Assembly: GCA_900538305.1 (NCBI GenBank)
Contig: UPXY01000006.1
Coordinates: 1-64,000, forward strand
DNA from: an uncultured Collinsella sp.
Lineage (GTDB): Bacteria > Actinomycetota > Coriobacteriia > Coriobacteriales > Coriobacteriaceae
Direction of reading: 5' to 3'
Length of the DNA: 64,000 nucleotides
In this document: in pieces, positions 9,106 to 18,313 of the stretch
How the letters are laid out: each line of letters opens with the position of its first letter
Numbering within the stretch: position 1 is the first letter of the stretch
Notes under the pieces: generated by a model
What the model saw: only the letters and a program-made list of their open reading frames with translations
What the model was told of the DNA's origin: nothing
The model's database searches: none
Made by a program: the position numbers and the translations under genes

Positions 9106-11334
9106 TTACCCCTCGTGATGGCGGCGCGGCGCACGGCCACCGTGGCCGTTGTCGCCGGGACGACGGCGCGGGCGCTCGCTGCGGTCACGGCTCTCGCGAC
9201 GCGGACGACCTTCACCCGAGCCCTTGCCGGAACCCTCGGGCGCCTGCGGCTTATCGAGGCGGTCGAGCGAGACCTTACCCTTGTCGTCGACCTCGATGAC
9301 CTTGACCTTCACCTCGTCACCGATGTTCAGGACATCCTCGACGCGCTCCACGCGACCCTCGGCAACACGGGAGATGTGCAGCAGGCCGTCCTTCGTGCCG
9401 AAGAGATGCACGAAGGCGCCGAACGGTTGGATGGTGACGACGCGGCCGTCGTAGACCTCGCCCACCTCGGGCTCGCGGACGATCTCCTTGATGCGGCTCA
9501 CAGCCTCGTCGACGGATTCGCCCACACCGCCCACGACGACGGTGCCGTCCTGTTCGACGTTGATCGTGGCGCCCGTCTCGTCCTGGATACCGCGGATGGT
9601 GTCGCCGCCCTTGCCGATGACGTCGCGGATCTTATCCACGGGGACGGTGATGGTCTCGATGTGCGGCGCGGTAGGACGCATCTCCTCGCGCGGGGCGGGG
9701 ATCACGTCGAGCATCTTGCCCAGAATGAACGCGCGGCCCTGCTTGGCCTGCTCGAGAGCGGTCTTCAGGATCTCGAAGGTGAGACCGGTCGCCTTGTTAT
9801 CCATCTGGAGCGCCGTGATGCCGCGCTCGGTACCGGTCACCTTGAAGTCCATGTCGCCGAGGAAGTCCTCGATGCCCTGGATATCGGAGAGGACGACGGT
9901 CTTGCCCTCTTCCTGGATGAGGCCCATCGCGATGCCGGAAACAGGGCGCTTGAGCGGCACGCCGCCGTCCATGAGCGCAAGGCAGCTCGCGCAGGTGGAT
10001 GCCATCGAGGATGAGCCGTTGGACTCCATGACCTCGGAAACGACGCGGATGGCGTACGGGAACTCCGTCTCATCGGGCAGCACGGGCAGAAGTGCGCGCT
10101 CGGCAAGGTTGCCGTGACCGATCTCGCGGCGCTTGGGCGCACCGATGCGACCAGTCTCGCCCGTGCAGAACGGTGGGAAGTTGTACTGGTGCATATAGCG
10201 CTTGCCGTCCACCGGCTCGATGGTGTCGAGACGCTGGCCTTCGCTCAGCATGCCGAGCGAGAGCACCGAGAGCACCTGGGTCTGGCCGCGCTGGAACAGG
10301 CCGGAGCCATGCACGAGCGGCAGGTAGCTGTCTTTAACCATGATGGGACGGATCTCGTCGGCGGCACGGCCGTCGACGCGCTCGCCCGTCTCGACGACCA
10401 TGGTGCGCATGGCCTTCTTCTCAAGCTTCTTGAGGTTCACCGGGATCTCGCGCTCCCAAGCGAGCTGCTCCTCCTCGGTGAACTCAGCACGGATGCGCTC
10501 CTTGAGCTCTTCGACGTGCGCGATGCGCGAAAGCTTGTCGGCGTCGGAGAGCGCAGCGTACATCTCGTCGTAGTGGGCGAAGATGCGCTCCTCGACCTCG
10601 GGCACGGGCTGGTCGAGCTCGTACTCCTTCTGCTGGATGGGGCCGTTCACCCGCTCCCACTCCTCGACGAACTCGAGCTGCGCGTCGCAGAACGCGCCGA
10701 TGGCCTCCTGGCCGAACTGCATCGCGGCGAGCATGTCGTCCTCGGTGACCTCCTCGGCACCGGCCTCCACCATGGAGATGAAGTCGCGCGTGCCGGCGAG
10801 CTCGAGGTCGAGGTCGGAGTTCTCGCGCTCCTCATACGTGGGGTTCACGATGAACTCGCCCGTCTCCTTGTCGCGCCCGATGCGCACGCATGCCAGCGGA
10901 CCCTCGAAGGGCACGCCGCCGAGCGTGAGGGCGAGCGAGGCACCCATGGTACAGATCACGTCGATGGGGTTCTTCTGGTCGGCGACGAGCGAGGTGGCAA
11001 CGATCTGCACCTCGTTACGGAAGCCGTCCGGGAAGCTCGGGCGGATGGGACGGTCGATCATGCGCGCGGTGAGCGTCGCCTTCTCGGAGGGACGGCCCTC
11101 GCGCTTGAGGTAGCCGCCCGGGATGCGTCCGGCCGCATACATCTTCTCGTTGAAATCGACCGTGAGCGGGAAGAAGTCGTAGTTCTTCCGCTCCTTCGAG
11201 ACCACGACGGTCACGAGGGCCGTCGTGTCTGCCTGCTTGACCAGGGCGGCGCCGGTCGCCTGCTTGGCGAGTTCGCCCGCCTCGAGCGTGTAGGTCTTGC
11301 CGTAAAGCTCAAAGGTCTTGGTTACGAGTGACAT
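9106..11334 (-). CDS. pnp: Polyribonucleotide nucleotidyltransferase (PNPase)
   Basis: This 742-residue enzyme degrades RNA 3'-5' using phosphate and can add 3' tails. Two RNase PH-like domains (about residues 10-220 and 310-535) flank an alpha-helical linker. A KH domain (about 555-610, VDKIRDVIGKGGDTIRG) and an S1 domain (about 620-690) follow. The second RNase PH domain is the usual catalytic one. The C-terminal tail is very Arg/Gly-rich and probably binds RNA or partners. The ATG at 11334 has AAGGAG upstream. It follows rpsO, the standard rpsO-pnp pair, but a terminator separates the two. PNPase is often autoregulated through its leader, but nothing here proves that. Confidence 0.96.
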   Translation of the reverse strand: MSLVTKTFELYGKTYTLEAGELAKQATGAALVKQADTTALVTVVVSKERKNYDFFPLTVDFNEKMYAAGRIPGGYLKREGRPSEKATLTARMIDRPIRPSFPDGFRNEVQIVATSLVADQKNPIDVICTMGASLALTLGGVPFEGPLACVRIGRDKETGEFIVNPTYEERENSDLDLELAGTRDFISMVEAGAEEVTEDDMLAAMQFGQEAIGAFCDAQLEFVEEWERVNGPIQQKEYELDQPVPEVEERIFAHYDEMYAALSDADKLSRIAHVEELKERIRAEFTEEEQLAWEREIPVNLKKLEKKAMRTMVVETGERVDGRAADEIRPIMVKDSYLPLVHGSGLFQRGQTQVLSVLSLGMLSEGQRLDTIEPVDGKRYMHQYNFPPFCTGETGRIGAPKRREIGHGNLAERALLPVLPDETEFPYAIRVVSEVMESNGSSSMASTCASCLALMDGGVPLKRPVSGIAMGLIQEEGKTVVLSDIQGIEDFLGDMDFKVTGTERGITALQMDNKATGLTFEILKTALEQAKQGRAFILGKMLDVIPAPREEMRPTAPHIETITVPVDKIRDVIGKGGDTIRGIQDETGATINVEQDGTVVVGGVGESVDEAVSRIKEIVREPEVGEVYDGRVVTIQPFGAFVHLFGTKDGLLHISRVAEGRVERVEDVLNIGDEVKVKVIEVDDKGKVSLDRLDKPQAPEGSGKGSGEGRPRRESRDRSERPRRRPGDNGHGGRAPRRHHEG

Positions 11335-11432
11335 TTCTCTCCTTCATCTCCGTACGCCCCGTTGCGCACGGGCTTCCTCATGCCGGGCACGCCCGGCAAA
11401 CGTCAAGGGAAGCACCCCGCTTCCCCTCACAT

Positions 11433-11459
11433 GAAAAGGAGCCCCGCTCGGGGGCTCCT
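11433..11459 (-). terminator. Rho-independent terminator between rpsO and pnp
   Basis: On the minus strand AGGAGCCCC (11451-11459) pairs with GGGGCTCCT (11437-11445) in a perfect 9-bp stem, followed by TTTTCAT. It lies 11 bp past the rpsO stop. It should end most rpsO transcripts, so pnp may depend on read-through or on a promoter in the 100 bp before it. Confidence 0.85.
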
Positions 11460-11470
11460 GCATGCACACC

Positions 11471-11749
11471 TTACTGGATGTTGTCGCGGATGCCGAGCTT
11501 CGCGATGAGTTCACGGTACTCGACGATGTCGTTCTTCTTGATGTAGGACAGAAGACGACGACGACGGCCGACGATCATGAGCAGGCCGCGGCGGGTGTGG
11601 AAGTCCTTCGGATGGGTCTTCATGTGCTCGGTGAGCTCGCGGATGCGCTCCGTGGCGATGGCAACCTGAACCTTGGGGTTGCCGGTGTCCTGGGCGTTCT
11701 TGCCGAACTCAGCGGTGAGCTCCGCCTTGCGCTCCTTCGATACGGTCAT
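11471..11749 (-). CDS. rpsO: 30S ribosomal protein S15
   Basis: This 92-residue protein is S15, which binds 16S rRNA helices early in 30S assembly. The conserved LTEHMKTHPKDFHTRRGLL core is present, and so is the RRRRLLSYIKKNDIVEYRELI segment that contacts rRNA. The ATG at 11749 (MTVSKERKAEL) is 9 nt after an AAAGGTG ribosome binding site and matches the usual length; the longer in-frame extension is not conserved. In many bacteria rpsO follows ribF. Here that link is broken, because ribF is 30 kb away and followed by dnaG. Confidence 0.97.
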   Translation of the reverse strand: MTVSKERKAELTAEFGKNAQDTGNPKVQVAIATERIRELTEHMKTHPKDFHTRRGLLMIVGRRRRLLSYIKKNDIVEYRELIAKLGIRDNIQ

Positions 11750-11932
11750 GGTTTCACCTTTCTCTCGATTCGCCAAGGGCTGGGTAGGTCGTCGGTGATT
11801 CGACCAACCAAGTCCAAGGCACGACTGCGCTATGTTACCACACCCCGTCCCCGTCCTCGCAACCTGCACAAACCCAAAACGAGAATTTCAGCACGAGGTT
11901 CTTACCACATCTTTCTGCCACCGACTCGATCA
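11750..11932 (-). promoter_or_regulatory. rpsO promoter region
   Basis: Between recO and rpsO a minus-strand extended -10 candidate TGGTAACAT lies at about 11833-11841. A TTGCGA -35-like element lies 19 bp upstream. It would give a leader of roughly 75 nt. The spacing is long, so the exact start is uncertain. Confidence 0.35.
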
Positions 11933-12691
11933 TCAGACGCCGAGGAGGAACTCGAGGGCGCGAAGGCGCACGTCAAGATGGGTCGCCGCCCAGGCATGGG
12001 AAAACGCGAGAAGCAACGCCGCGGTGGGAGCGTCGACGCTTGCGCCGGCAAGGTCATCGAAGCGCAGCGACATGAGAGCGCGGAACCATCCGACAAGCGT
12101 TGCGTCGACCTCCTCGGCACCGGCGACGCTCGAGGCACACGAAGCGCAGACAAGACCGCCTGCCGTCGCGGAGAAATACGAGACGTCGGCATCGCCACAA
12201 AGCACGCAGGCTGAGAAATCCGGATAGTATCCCAGATGGGCGAGCAGCTTGAACACATAGGCAGCAACGACGAGATCGAGATGCGCGCTATCCAAGACCC
12301 CTGCCGATCCGCCGAGCACCGCGAGGACACGCTCGGTGATGGGAAACACGAACGGATCTTTCGCATCCTCGAAGCAGCACGCCCGCGCGACGTCCACGAT
12401 CGCAGCGCCGGCGGAAAGCACATCGAGCTCGGGAGCGGCACCGAACGGGGCGGAAACGAGCGTGGCCTCGGCGACGACATCGAGCGAACGGCCGCGGGCG
12501 ATGAGCATGTCCACCGTACAGCCAACCTCGCAACGGGCCGCGAGCCGGCTCCCGGGTTTGCGCGCCCCCTTCCCCACGGCGCGGATCTGCCGCCCATCGT
12601 GCGCGAGCAGCGTGTAGATGAGGTCAGTCTCGCGCAGCTTGGTCTTATCGAGCACGAGCACCCGCTCGCGGTATGTCCTTTCCACCGCCAT
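11933..12691 (-). CDS. recO: DNA repair protein RecO
   Basis: This 252-residue protein matches RecO, which loads RecA onto SSB-coated single-stranded DNA in the RecFOR pathway. An N-terminal OB-fold (to about residue 80) contains ETDLIYTLLAHDGRQIRAVGKGARKP-type sequence, split here by no unusual insertion. The helical C-terminal half carries a zinc-binding C-x2-C...C-x2-C site (CVLCGD and CASC near residues 150-175). The ATG at 12691 was chosen because the conserved VLVLDKTKLRETDLIY begins just after it. Its ribosome binding site is weak, consistent with coupling to era 19 bp upstream. Era-recO adjacency is widespread. Confidence 0.92.
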   Translation of the reverse strand: MAVERTYRERVLVLDKTKLRETDLIYTLLAHDGRQIRAVGKGARKPGSRLAARCEVGCTVDMLIARGRSLDVVAEATLVSAPFGAAPELDVLSAGAAIVDVARACCFEDAKDPFVFPITERVLAVLGGSAGVLDSAHLDLVVAAYVFKLLAHLGYYPDFSACVLCGDADVSYFSATAGGLVCASCASSVAGAEEVDATLVGWFRALMSLRFDDLAGASVDAPTAALLLAFSHAWAATHLDVRLRALEFLLGV

Positions 12692-12710
12692 AGCGCACCG
12701 CGCCGTCTGG

Positions 12711-13706
12711 CTATTCGTCCGCCGCGTAGCCCAGGCGGCGAATCTCGCGCACATCCTCGCGCCACCGACTCTTAACACGCACGTCGAGCTCGAGGAAGAC
12801 CTTGCAACCGAAGATGCGTTCCAGGTCACGCCGGGCATCGATGCCCACGTGCTTCAGCATCTCGCCGCGCTTGCCGATGATAATGCCCTTCTGACCGTCG
12901 CGCTCCACGTAGATCGTGGCGTGCACGATGAGCGTGCCGCGACGGCGCTCGATGGAATCGCACATGACGCCGATGGAGTGGGGCACCTCCTCACGCGTGC
13001 GCAGCAGGAGCTTCTCGCGAACGAACTCCGAAACGATCATCTCGTCGGACGCATCGGTGTCCACGCCCTCGGGGAACCACATCGGCCCTTCGGGAAGATA
13101 GCTCGACACGAGGGCGATGAAGGAATCGACGTTGAAGTTCTCCGTTGCGGAAAGCACGATCTCGTCGTCGAACTCGCAAAGCTCGCGCGCGGCAGCAATC
13201 TGCTTCATTACGTTTTCCGGCGAGGCAAGATCGGCCTTGGTGAGCACGAGCATGCGCTTGGTGGGCGCCTTTGCCACACGCTCTGCCACCCATGCGTCGC
13301 CGCGGCCGATGGGCTTCGAGGCATCGATGAGGAAGCACAGGACATCGACGTCCTTGAACTCCGCAAGCGCGCTCTTGTTAAGCTCGCTGCCGAGCGAATC
13401 CTGGGGCTTATGCAAGCCGGGCGTATCGACGAAAACGATCTGGGCATCATCGGTGCGCACGACGCCGAGCATGCGCCGGCGCGTGGTCTGCGCGACCGGC
13501 GAGGTGATTGCCATCTTGCGCCCCATGCAGGCGTTCATGAGCGTCGACTTTCCCGCGTTCGGGCGGCCGACAAGCGCGACGAACCCGCTTCTGAAGCCCG
13601 GGCATGCCGCAGGGGCGATCCCGCCGCATCCATCTTCCTCAACGAGGTTATCGAGTTCTTCATCGCTCATATCGGCGAAGGGGTCGAACTCCTCGACCTG
13701 GGTCAT
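12711..13706 (-). CDS. era: GTPase Era
   Basis: This 331-residue GTPase binds the 3' end of 16S rRNA during 30S maturation. Motifs present are G1 GRPNAGKST at 47-55, DTPGLH (G3), LTKAD (G4) and a C-terminal KH domain with GKRGEMLKHVG. It is longer than usual Era (about 300 residues) because of an N-terminal extension of some 38 residues, the first 25 strongly acidic (EEFDPFADMSDEELDNLVEE). The start at 13706 is supported by AAAGGA 7 nt upstream, so the extension looks real. It belongs to the ybeY-dgkA-era-recO block, all linked to ribosome quality or envelope functions. Confidence 0.95.
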   Translation of the reverse strand: MTQVEEFDPFADMSDEELDNLVEEDGCGGIAPAACPGFRSGFVALVGRPNAGKSTLMNACMGRKMAITSPVAQTTRRRMLGVVRTDDAQIVFVDTPGLHKPQDSLGSELNKSALAEFKDVDVLCFLIDASKPIGRGDAWVAERVAKAPTKRMLVLTKADLASPENVMKQIAAARELCEFDDEIVLSATENFNVDSFIALVSSYLPEGPMWFPEGVDTDASDEMIVSEFVREKLLLRTREEVPHSIGVMCDSIERRRGTLIVHATIYVERDGQKGIIIGKRGEMLKHVGIDARRDLERIFGCKVFLELDVRVKSRWREDVREIRRLGYAADE

Positions 13707-13790
13707 ATTCGATCCTTTCCGACAGGGACGTCGCCCTGAAATCTTGTCGTTCGCATCTGAAAAAGCGCTAGTCGCAATAGTCACCTCTTG

Positions 13791-14168
13791 TCACATGAGG
13801 GCGAGGGCGCGGGCGAACACGATAACTCCCACGATCGCAGCGGTGATGGAGAGCGTGAAGACGCTTGCAGCCGCGATGTCCTTAGCGCGCTTCGCGAGTG
13901 GATGCAGCTCCTGCGTGGCGAGATCCACGATCGCCTCGATGGAGGTGTTCACGAGCTCGGCGAACAGCACGAGCCCGATGCAGAGAGCGACGAGCACCCA
14001 GGAAAGGGCGTCGATCTTGAGGACGAGCCCCGCGATGACCGCGAGCATGCCCACGCACAGCTGCACCTTGATGTTGCGCTCTGTCACCACCGCGGTGCGG
14101 AACCCTTCGAAGGCGTAGCCGAACGAGCGCAGAAACGTCGGGTGGTCGCGATTCGAACCGGGAATCAT
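13791..14168 (-). CDS. dgkA: Undecaprenol/diacylglycerol kinase, DgkA family
   Basis: This protein of about 125 residues has three membrane helices and the DgkA signature E-x2-N-T-x-I-E (AELVNTSIEAIVDL). Gram-positive members phosphorylate undecaprenol and so recycle the cell-wall lipid carrier. Two starts are possible: GTG at 14174 and ATG at 14168. AGGGGGA lies directly against the GTG but about 7 nt from the ATG, so the ATG is preferred; it also avoids overlapping the ybeY stop. The position between ybeY and era is conserved in Firmicutes. A cytidine deaminase gene that is often next to it is absent. Confidence 0.88.
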   Translation of the reverse strand: MIPGSNRDHPTFLRSFGYAFEGFRTAVVTERNIKVQLCVGMLAVIAGLVLKIDALSWVLVALCIGLVLFAELVNTSIEAIVDLATQELHPLAKRAKDIAAASVFTLSITAAIVGVIVFARALALM

Positions 14169-14170
14169 CG

Positions 14171-14713
14171 TCACTCCCCCTTCTCGTCTTCATGATGCCG
14201 CGTCACCGGCCCGATGCGCACCGTCGCGGGATCTTCCCCCCGTCGCGACGCGAGCGCGCGCAGCACGATGAGCTCGCACTCCTCCATGGCGATCGCATCG
14301 TCCTCGTTCATATGGTCGTATCCCAAAAGATGCAGCATGCCGTGGACAAGCATGAGGCGGCATTCCTCGACGGGCGTCGTACCGAAGGAGGGCGCCTGGG
14401 CCGCGATGACCTGAGGGGCAAGCGCGATGTCTCCAAGCTCGACGGGATCCTCCTTAGTATCGAGAGCATGCGCGAGCACTTCTTCAGGGCACGCCCCATC
14501 GAGCAACGGAAAGGACAGCACGTCGGTGGGAGCGTCGATGCCACGCCATGCATGGTTGAGCTCGCGCATCTCGTCATCATCAACATACGCGACGGACACG
14601 ACGGCATCCGCATCCAACCCAGCCGTGCGCAGCACCTCATCGAGGGCAGCCTCGAACTCCTCCTCGGCAACAAGGAGCGGCAGCTCCGCATCGTTCGACA
14701 GCAGAACGCTCAT
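14171..14713 (-). CDS. ybeY: Endoribonuclease YbeY
   Basis: This 180-residue metal-dependent endoribonuclease acts in 16S rRNA 3'-end maturation and 70S quality control. The zinc motif H-G-x-L-H-L-x-G-Y-D-H is intact (VHGMLHLLGYDH, near residue 124-135). The family motif DAPTDVLSFP is also present. The ATG overlaps the phoH stop (ATGA), which couples the two genes. The C-terminal 30 residues (RRGEDPATVRIGP...) go past the core fold and look disordered. Confidence 0.94.
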   Translation of the reverse strand: MSVLLSNDAELPLLVAEEEFEAALDEVLRTAGLDADAVVSVAYVDDDEMRELNHAWRGIDAPTDVLSFPLLDGACPEEVLAHALDTKEDPVELGDIALAPQVIAAQAPSFGTTPVEECRLMLVHGMLHLLGYDHMNEDDAIAMEECELIVLRALASRRGEDPATVRIGPVTRHHEDEKGE

Positions 14714-15714
14714 TTCGTCGCCCCCTTGCCCTTCTTTCGCCCAGCGGCGACGTGCGCTTCCTCATGCGTCCGATCGAACGCGTCGTATGCCTCGACGATG
14801 CGCCCGACAAGCGAATGGCGCACCACATCGGAGCGATCGAGATGGATGAAGGCGATATCTTCGACTCCCGCAAGAATCTCCTCGATCTCGGTGAGGCCAC
14901 CGCGCCTGCCCATAAGATCGCGCTGCGTGGTGTCGCCCGTGATGATGAATTTAGAATTGAATCCCAGACGCGTGAGGAACATCTTCATCTGCTCGGGCGT
15001 GGTGTTCTGGGCTTCGTCTAAGATCACGAATGCATCGTTGAGCGTCCTGCCACGCATGTAGGCGAGCGGAGCGATCTCGATGACACCCTGCTCGATGAGC
15101 TCGCCGCCGCGCTCCATGTCCGTCATATCGAAAAGCGCATCGAACAGCGGTCGCACGTAGGGATCGATCTTCTCCTGAAGCGTTCCGGGCAGATATCCCA
15201 GGCTCTCGCCCGCCTCCACGACAGGGCGCGTAAGCACCACGCGGCCGACCTCGTGACGCTTGAGAGCGGCGACCGCCATCGCCATGGCGAGATACGTCTT
15301 GCCCGTACCGGCAGGCCCCAGGCAAAACGTCACCGTATGCTGACGGATTGCGTCGATATAGCGCTTCTGACCCACGGTTTTCGGACGGATCGCCTTGCCA
15401 CGGTACGTGAGCAGGATATCGTCTCTAAAACCGGAGATGTCCATCACGCTTTCCCTGAGCGTTTGCAGGGCGCGGATGACCTCGGCCTCCGTGGGCGTGT
15501 CGCCCGCACGCGCCTCCTTGATGAGGTAGGTGAAGAGCCTGGTGAGAATCTCAACCTCCTCCGCAGAGCCCGAAACGGAAAGCGTCCGCCCACGCGAGGC
15601 GATCGCCGCGCCGGTACGCTCCTCGATAGCGCGCAGCAGCATGTCACCGGAACCGAGGACGCGGACCGCGTCGACGTCATCGGGTATGGTCAGTTTCACC
15701 GTCGCGGTATCCAT
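14710..15714 (-). CDS. phoH: PhoH family ATPase
   Basis: This 334-residue protein is a PhoH/PhoL ATPase. It has a short N-terminal KH-like segment, then a P-loop (GPAGTGKTYLAM, near residue 132), and Walker B DEAQN near 230 within VILDEAQNTTPEQMKMFLTR. An RNA helicase or RNA-remodelling role is suspected for the family, and its constant pairing with ybeY supports a role in RNA or ribosome metabolism. The start at 15714 is the first residue of the conserved N-terminus and overlaps the mtaB stop by 1 nt (TGATG). Confidence 0.93.
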   Translation of the reverse strand: MDTATVKLTIPDDVDAVRVLGSGDMLLRAIEERTGAAIASRGRTLSVSGSAEEVEILTRLFTYLIKEARAGDTPTEAEVIRALQTLRESVMDISGFRDDILLTYRGKAIRPKTVGQKRYIDAIRQHTVTFCLGPAGTGKTYLAMAMAVAALKRHEVGRVVLTRPVVEAGESLGYLPGTLQEKIDPYVRPLFDALFDMTDMERGGELIEQGVIEIAPLAYMRGRTLNDAFVILDEAQNTTPEQMKMFLTRLGFNSKFIITGDTTQRDLMGRRGGLTEIEEILAGVEDIAFIHLDRSDVVRHSLVGRIVEAYDAFDRTHEEAHVAAGRKKGKGATK

Positions 15715-17057
15715 CAGCCCTCCAAGCACCTCGAGCCGCACGTTGCAGCCGCTTCGCATGCCTTTCCGCAGTCGCTGGCGCGCATGACCTGGGCGCGAAC
15801 AAGACCAGATGCGCCTACATCCATGATAGCAACGTCCACGATCGCAGGCGCAGCGATGCCCGCCTCTTCGAGACCCGAAACCTCGACGCGATGGAAGGAC
15901 GCGAGCGTGCCGCGGCATCCCTCTTCGATGACAGCGCGTTCCACCGTCCCGATCCTTGCCTCGGCGTCCTGCCGGGCGAGACGCGCGGCGAGCTCTCGCG
16001 CTCGATGTGAACGCGCCGCCATGACCTCGGGCGGCACCTGATGGGGCATGCTCGCTGCCGGTGTGCCGGGACGCGCGCTATAGCGGAACACATGCATGCG
16101 CGAGAACCCTACGCGCTCGCAAAGGGCGAGCGACTCCTCGAACTCCTCATCGGTCTCTCCGGGGAAGCCGACAATGAGGTCGCAGGATAGCGAGGCGCTC
16201 GGCAGCGCAGCCCGGATACGGCGGCAAAGGCCTTCGAACTCCGCAGCGGTATAGGGACGTCCCATGCGCTCGAGCGTGCGCGTGCAGCCAGACTGCACGG
16301 GAAGATGGAAGAACGGGGCGACGCGCCCTCCAGACGCGGCGACGCATGCGATGAGCCGATCGCTCACGTCCATGGGCTCGATGGAGGAAAGCCTGATATG
16401 CGGCACCGTAGTCTCGCGAAGGATGGTATCGACGAGCTCATCGATCTCGACATGCGCGTCGCAAGGCCCCTCTCCGTCGTATGCCCCGAGGTTGACACCG
16501 GTGAGCACGACCTCGGGCAAGCCCTCGTCGAGCGCGGCGCGCACCTCCTCGAGGACAGCCTCGACAGGAACGGAGCGCTCCGGCCCGCGCGCCTTCCACA
16601 CGATGCAGTACGTGCAGCGGTTGTTGCAGCCGTCTTGTATCTTCACGCCCACGCGAGCGCGGCGTTGCAAGACCCCCGAACAGCTTCCTCGATACGCGGA
16701 AGGCGCCGAGGCGCTATATCCCAGCGCATCGAGAGAACGGGCGGCGACATCGACCTTAGAGGGAACGACGATAACGCGGTCGGAGAGCTCGCGCAGCGAT
16801 TCGGGATGGAGCGCCGCAGCGCAACCCGTCGCGATCACGAGCGGCTCGCGCGCCTGCCCGAGCGCATGGCGCACGGCCTTTCTGGTCTTCGCTTCAGCCT
16901 CGCCGGTCACGGCGCAGGTGTTGATGACGATGAGCTCGGCTTCCTCAGGGTCGACGAGCAGCAGCCCTGCCGAAGCGAGTTCGCGCTCCATGCGGTCGGA
17001 TTCAACGCGGTTGACCCGGCACCCGAGATTGATAACGGAAACGAACGGATTCGCCAC
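15714..17057 (-). CDS. mtaB: tRNA t6A37 methylthiotransferase MtaB
   Basis: This 447-residue radical SAM enzyme converts t6A at tRNA position 37 to ms2t6A. The second cluster is held by C13 (NLGCRVN), C48 (NTCAVTG) and C79. The radical SAM cluster is C144-x3-C148-x2-C151 (CNNRCTYC). GCRVN rather than GCAKN separates it from RimO. The C-terminal TRAM region is short and ends with an unusual Cys-containing tail (CGKACEAAATCGSRC). The start is GTG at 17057 with GAGGA upstream. It follows dnaJ by 17 bp, a placement also seen in Firmicutes. Confidence 0.93.
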   Translation of the reverse strand: MANPFVSVINLGCRVNRVESDRMERELASAGLLLVDPEEAELIVINTCAVTGEAEAKTRKAVRHALGQAREPLVIATGCAAALHPESLRELSDRVIVVPSKVDVAARSLDALGYSASAPSAYRGSCSGVLQRRARVGVKIQDGCNNRCTYCIVWKARGPERSVPVEAVLEEVRAALDEGLPEVVLTGVNLGAYDGEGPCDAHVEIDELVDTILRETTVPHIRLSSIEPMDVSDRLIACVAASGGRVAPFFHLPVQSGCTRTLERMGRPYTAAEFEGLCRRIRAALPSASLSCDLIVGFPGETDEEFEESLALCERVGFSRMHVFRYSARPGTPAASMPHQVPPEVMAARSHRARELAARLARQDAEARIGTVERAVIEEGCRGTLASFHRVEVSGLEEAGIAAPAIVDVAIMDVGASGLVRAQVMRASDCGKACEAAATCGSRCLEG

Positions 17058-17074
17058 GGTGCGTCCTCACAAGC

Positions 17075-18214
17075 CTAATCGAGCATGTCGTCGATGGCGT
17101 CGCGGATGCGCTCGCCCACGCTGCGATGCGGCGCAACCTCGTCACCAACGACCTCGGCATAGCGTTCGAGGAGCTCGCGCGCCTCGCCGGAAAGCTTGCG
17201 CGGCACCTCTACGCGGACCTGCGCGATGGCGCGCCCGCGCGTCGTGCCGTCCATGCGCGGCATGCCGAACTCCTCGGTCGTAACCGTGTCACCGTACTGC
17301 GTGCCAGCGGGCACCTGGAACGTGATGGTCTCATCGGGCATGATGCCGGGAACGCTCACCGTGCAGCCGAGCGCCGCCTGGGCGATCGAGACCGTGACAA
17401 CGCACAGTAAATCGTCGCCCGCGCGCTCGAACCGATCGTGATCTTTGACGACGACCGTCACCAAGAGGTCGCCCGACGCCTCGCCGCGGAACCCCGCCTC
17501 GCCATAGCCGCGCACGCGCAGCTGCCGTCCGCTCGAGATGCCAGCAGGCACCTCGATGTCGATCTTCTCGTGGGTCGGTGTGCGCCCCTGCCCGTCGCAC
17601 ATGTCGCAGGGGTGGTCGATGATGGTGCCCTCGCCGCCGCAGTCGGGACAGGGCGAGGTGGACTGCATCGCGCCGAAGATCGAGCGCTGCATGGTGGTGA
17701 CATAACCCGATCCATGGCAGCGGGGACACTGCGTCTCCTCGGCACCCTCCGCGCGACCGGTGCCGCCGCAGTCCTCACAGGGCGCGAGGCGGTCGTAGCT
17801 CACGGTCTTCGTGCAACCGAGCGCGGCTTCCTCGAGGGTGACCGAGAGGGTGATGGCCATATCGCGACCGACGCGTCGCCGCGCCCGACCGCCCTGGGGC
17901 GAGCGGCCTCCTCCGAAGAACGACGAAAAGATATCATCCACGCCCATGCCGCCGAAGATGTCGCTGAAATCGACGTACCCGGAACCACCAGGGCCGTCAG
18001 CCGAACCGAAGCGGTCGTAGTTCGCGCGCTTCTGCTCATCCGAGAGCACCGAGTACGCCTCGTTTAGCTCCTTGAACTTCTCCTCGGCTTTCGGATCGTC
18101 CGAAACATCCGGATGCACCTTGCGCGCCTTCTTCAAGAACGCGCGCTTGATGGTGCGCTGATCCGCGTCTCGCTCTACACCCAGGATATCGTAGTAATCT
18201 TTCGATCCCGGCAC
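17075..18214 (-). CDS. dnaJ: Chaperone DnaJ
   Basis: This 379-residue protein is a full-length type I DnaJ. The J-domain has HPD at 34-36, then a Gly-rich region. Four C-x2-C-x-G-x-G zinc repeats follow (CEDCGGTG, CPRCHGSG, CPDCGGEG, CDMCDGQG), and the complete two-domain C-terminal substrate-binding region. It stimulates DnaK ATPase and delivers clients. The start is GTG at 18214 with GAAGG upstream. grpE, dnaK and hrcA are not next to it. The DnaJ-like gene directly upstream shares the J-domain and zinc region but not the C-terminus, so this is the copy able to act as the ordinary co-chaperone. Confidence 0.96.
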   Translation of the reverse strand: MPGSKDYYDILGVERDADQRTIKRAFLKKARKVHPDVSDDPKAEEKFKELNEAYSVLSDEQKRANYDRFGSADGPGGSGYVDFSDIFGGMGVDDIFSSFFGGGRSPQGGRARRRVGRDMAITLSVTLEEAALGCTKTVSYDRLAPCEDCGGTGRAEGAEETQCPRCHGSGYVTTMQRSIFGAMQSTSPCPDCGGEGTIIDHPCDMCDGQGRTPTHEKIDIEVPAGISSGRQLRVRGYGEAGFRGEASGDLLVTVVVKDHDRFERAGDDLLCVVTVSIAQAALGCTVSVPGIMPDETITFQVPAGTQYGDTVTTEEFGMPRMDGTTRGRAIAQVRVEVPRKLSGEARELLERYAEVVGDEVAPHRSVGERIRDAIDDMLD

Positions 18215-18313
18215 TTCCCTACCTTCTCCCCCATCAAGACGTCAGCGCCAAACGCGACGCGTCCGGCGCTCTGTGTATAACCGCATGCAGTGCATGGCGT
18301 GACCGCCGACACG

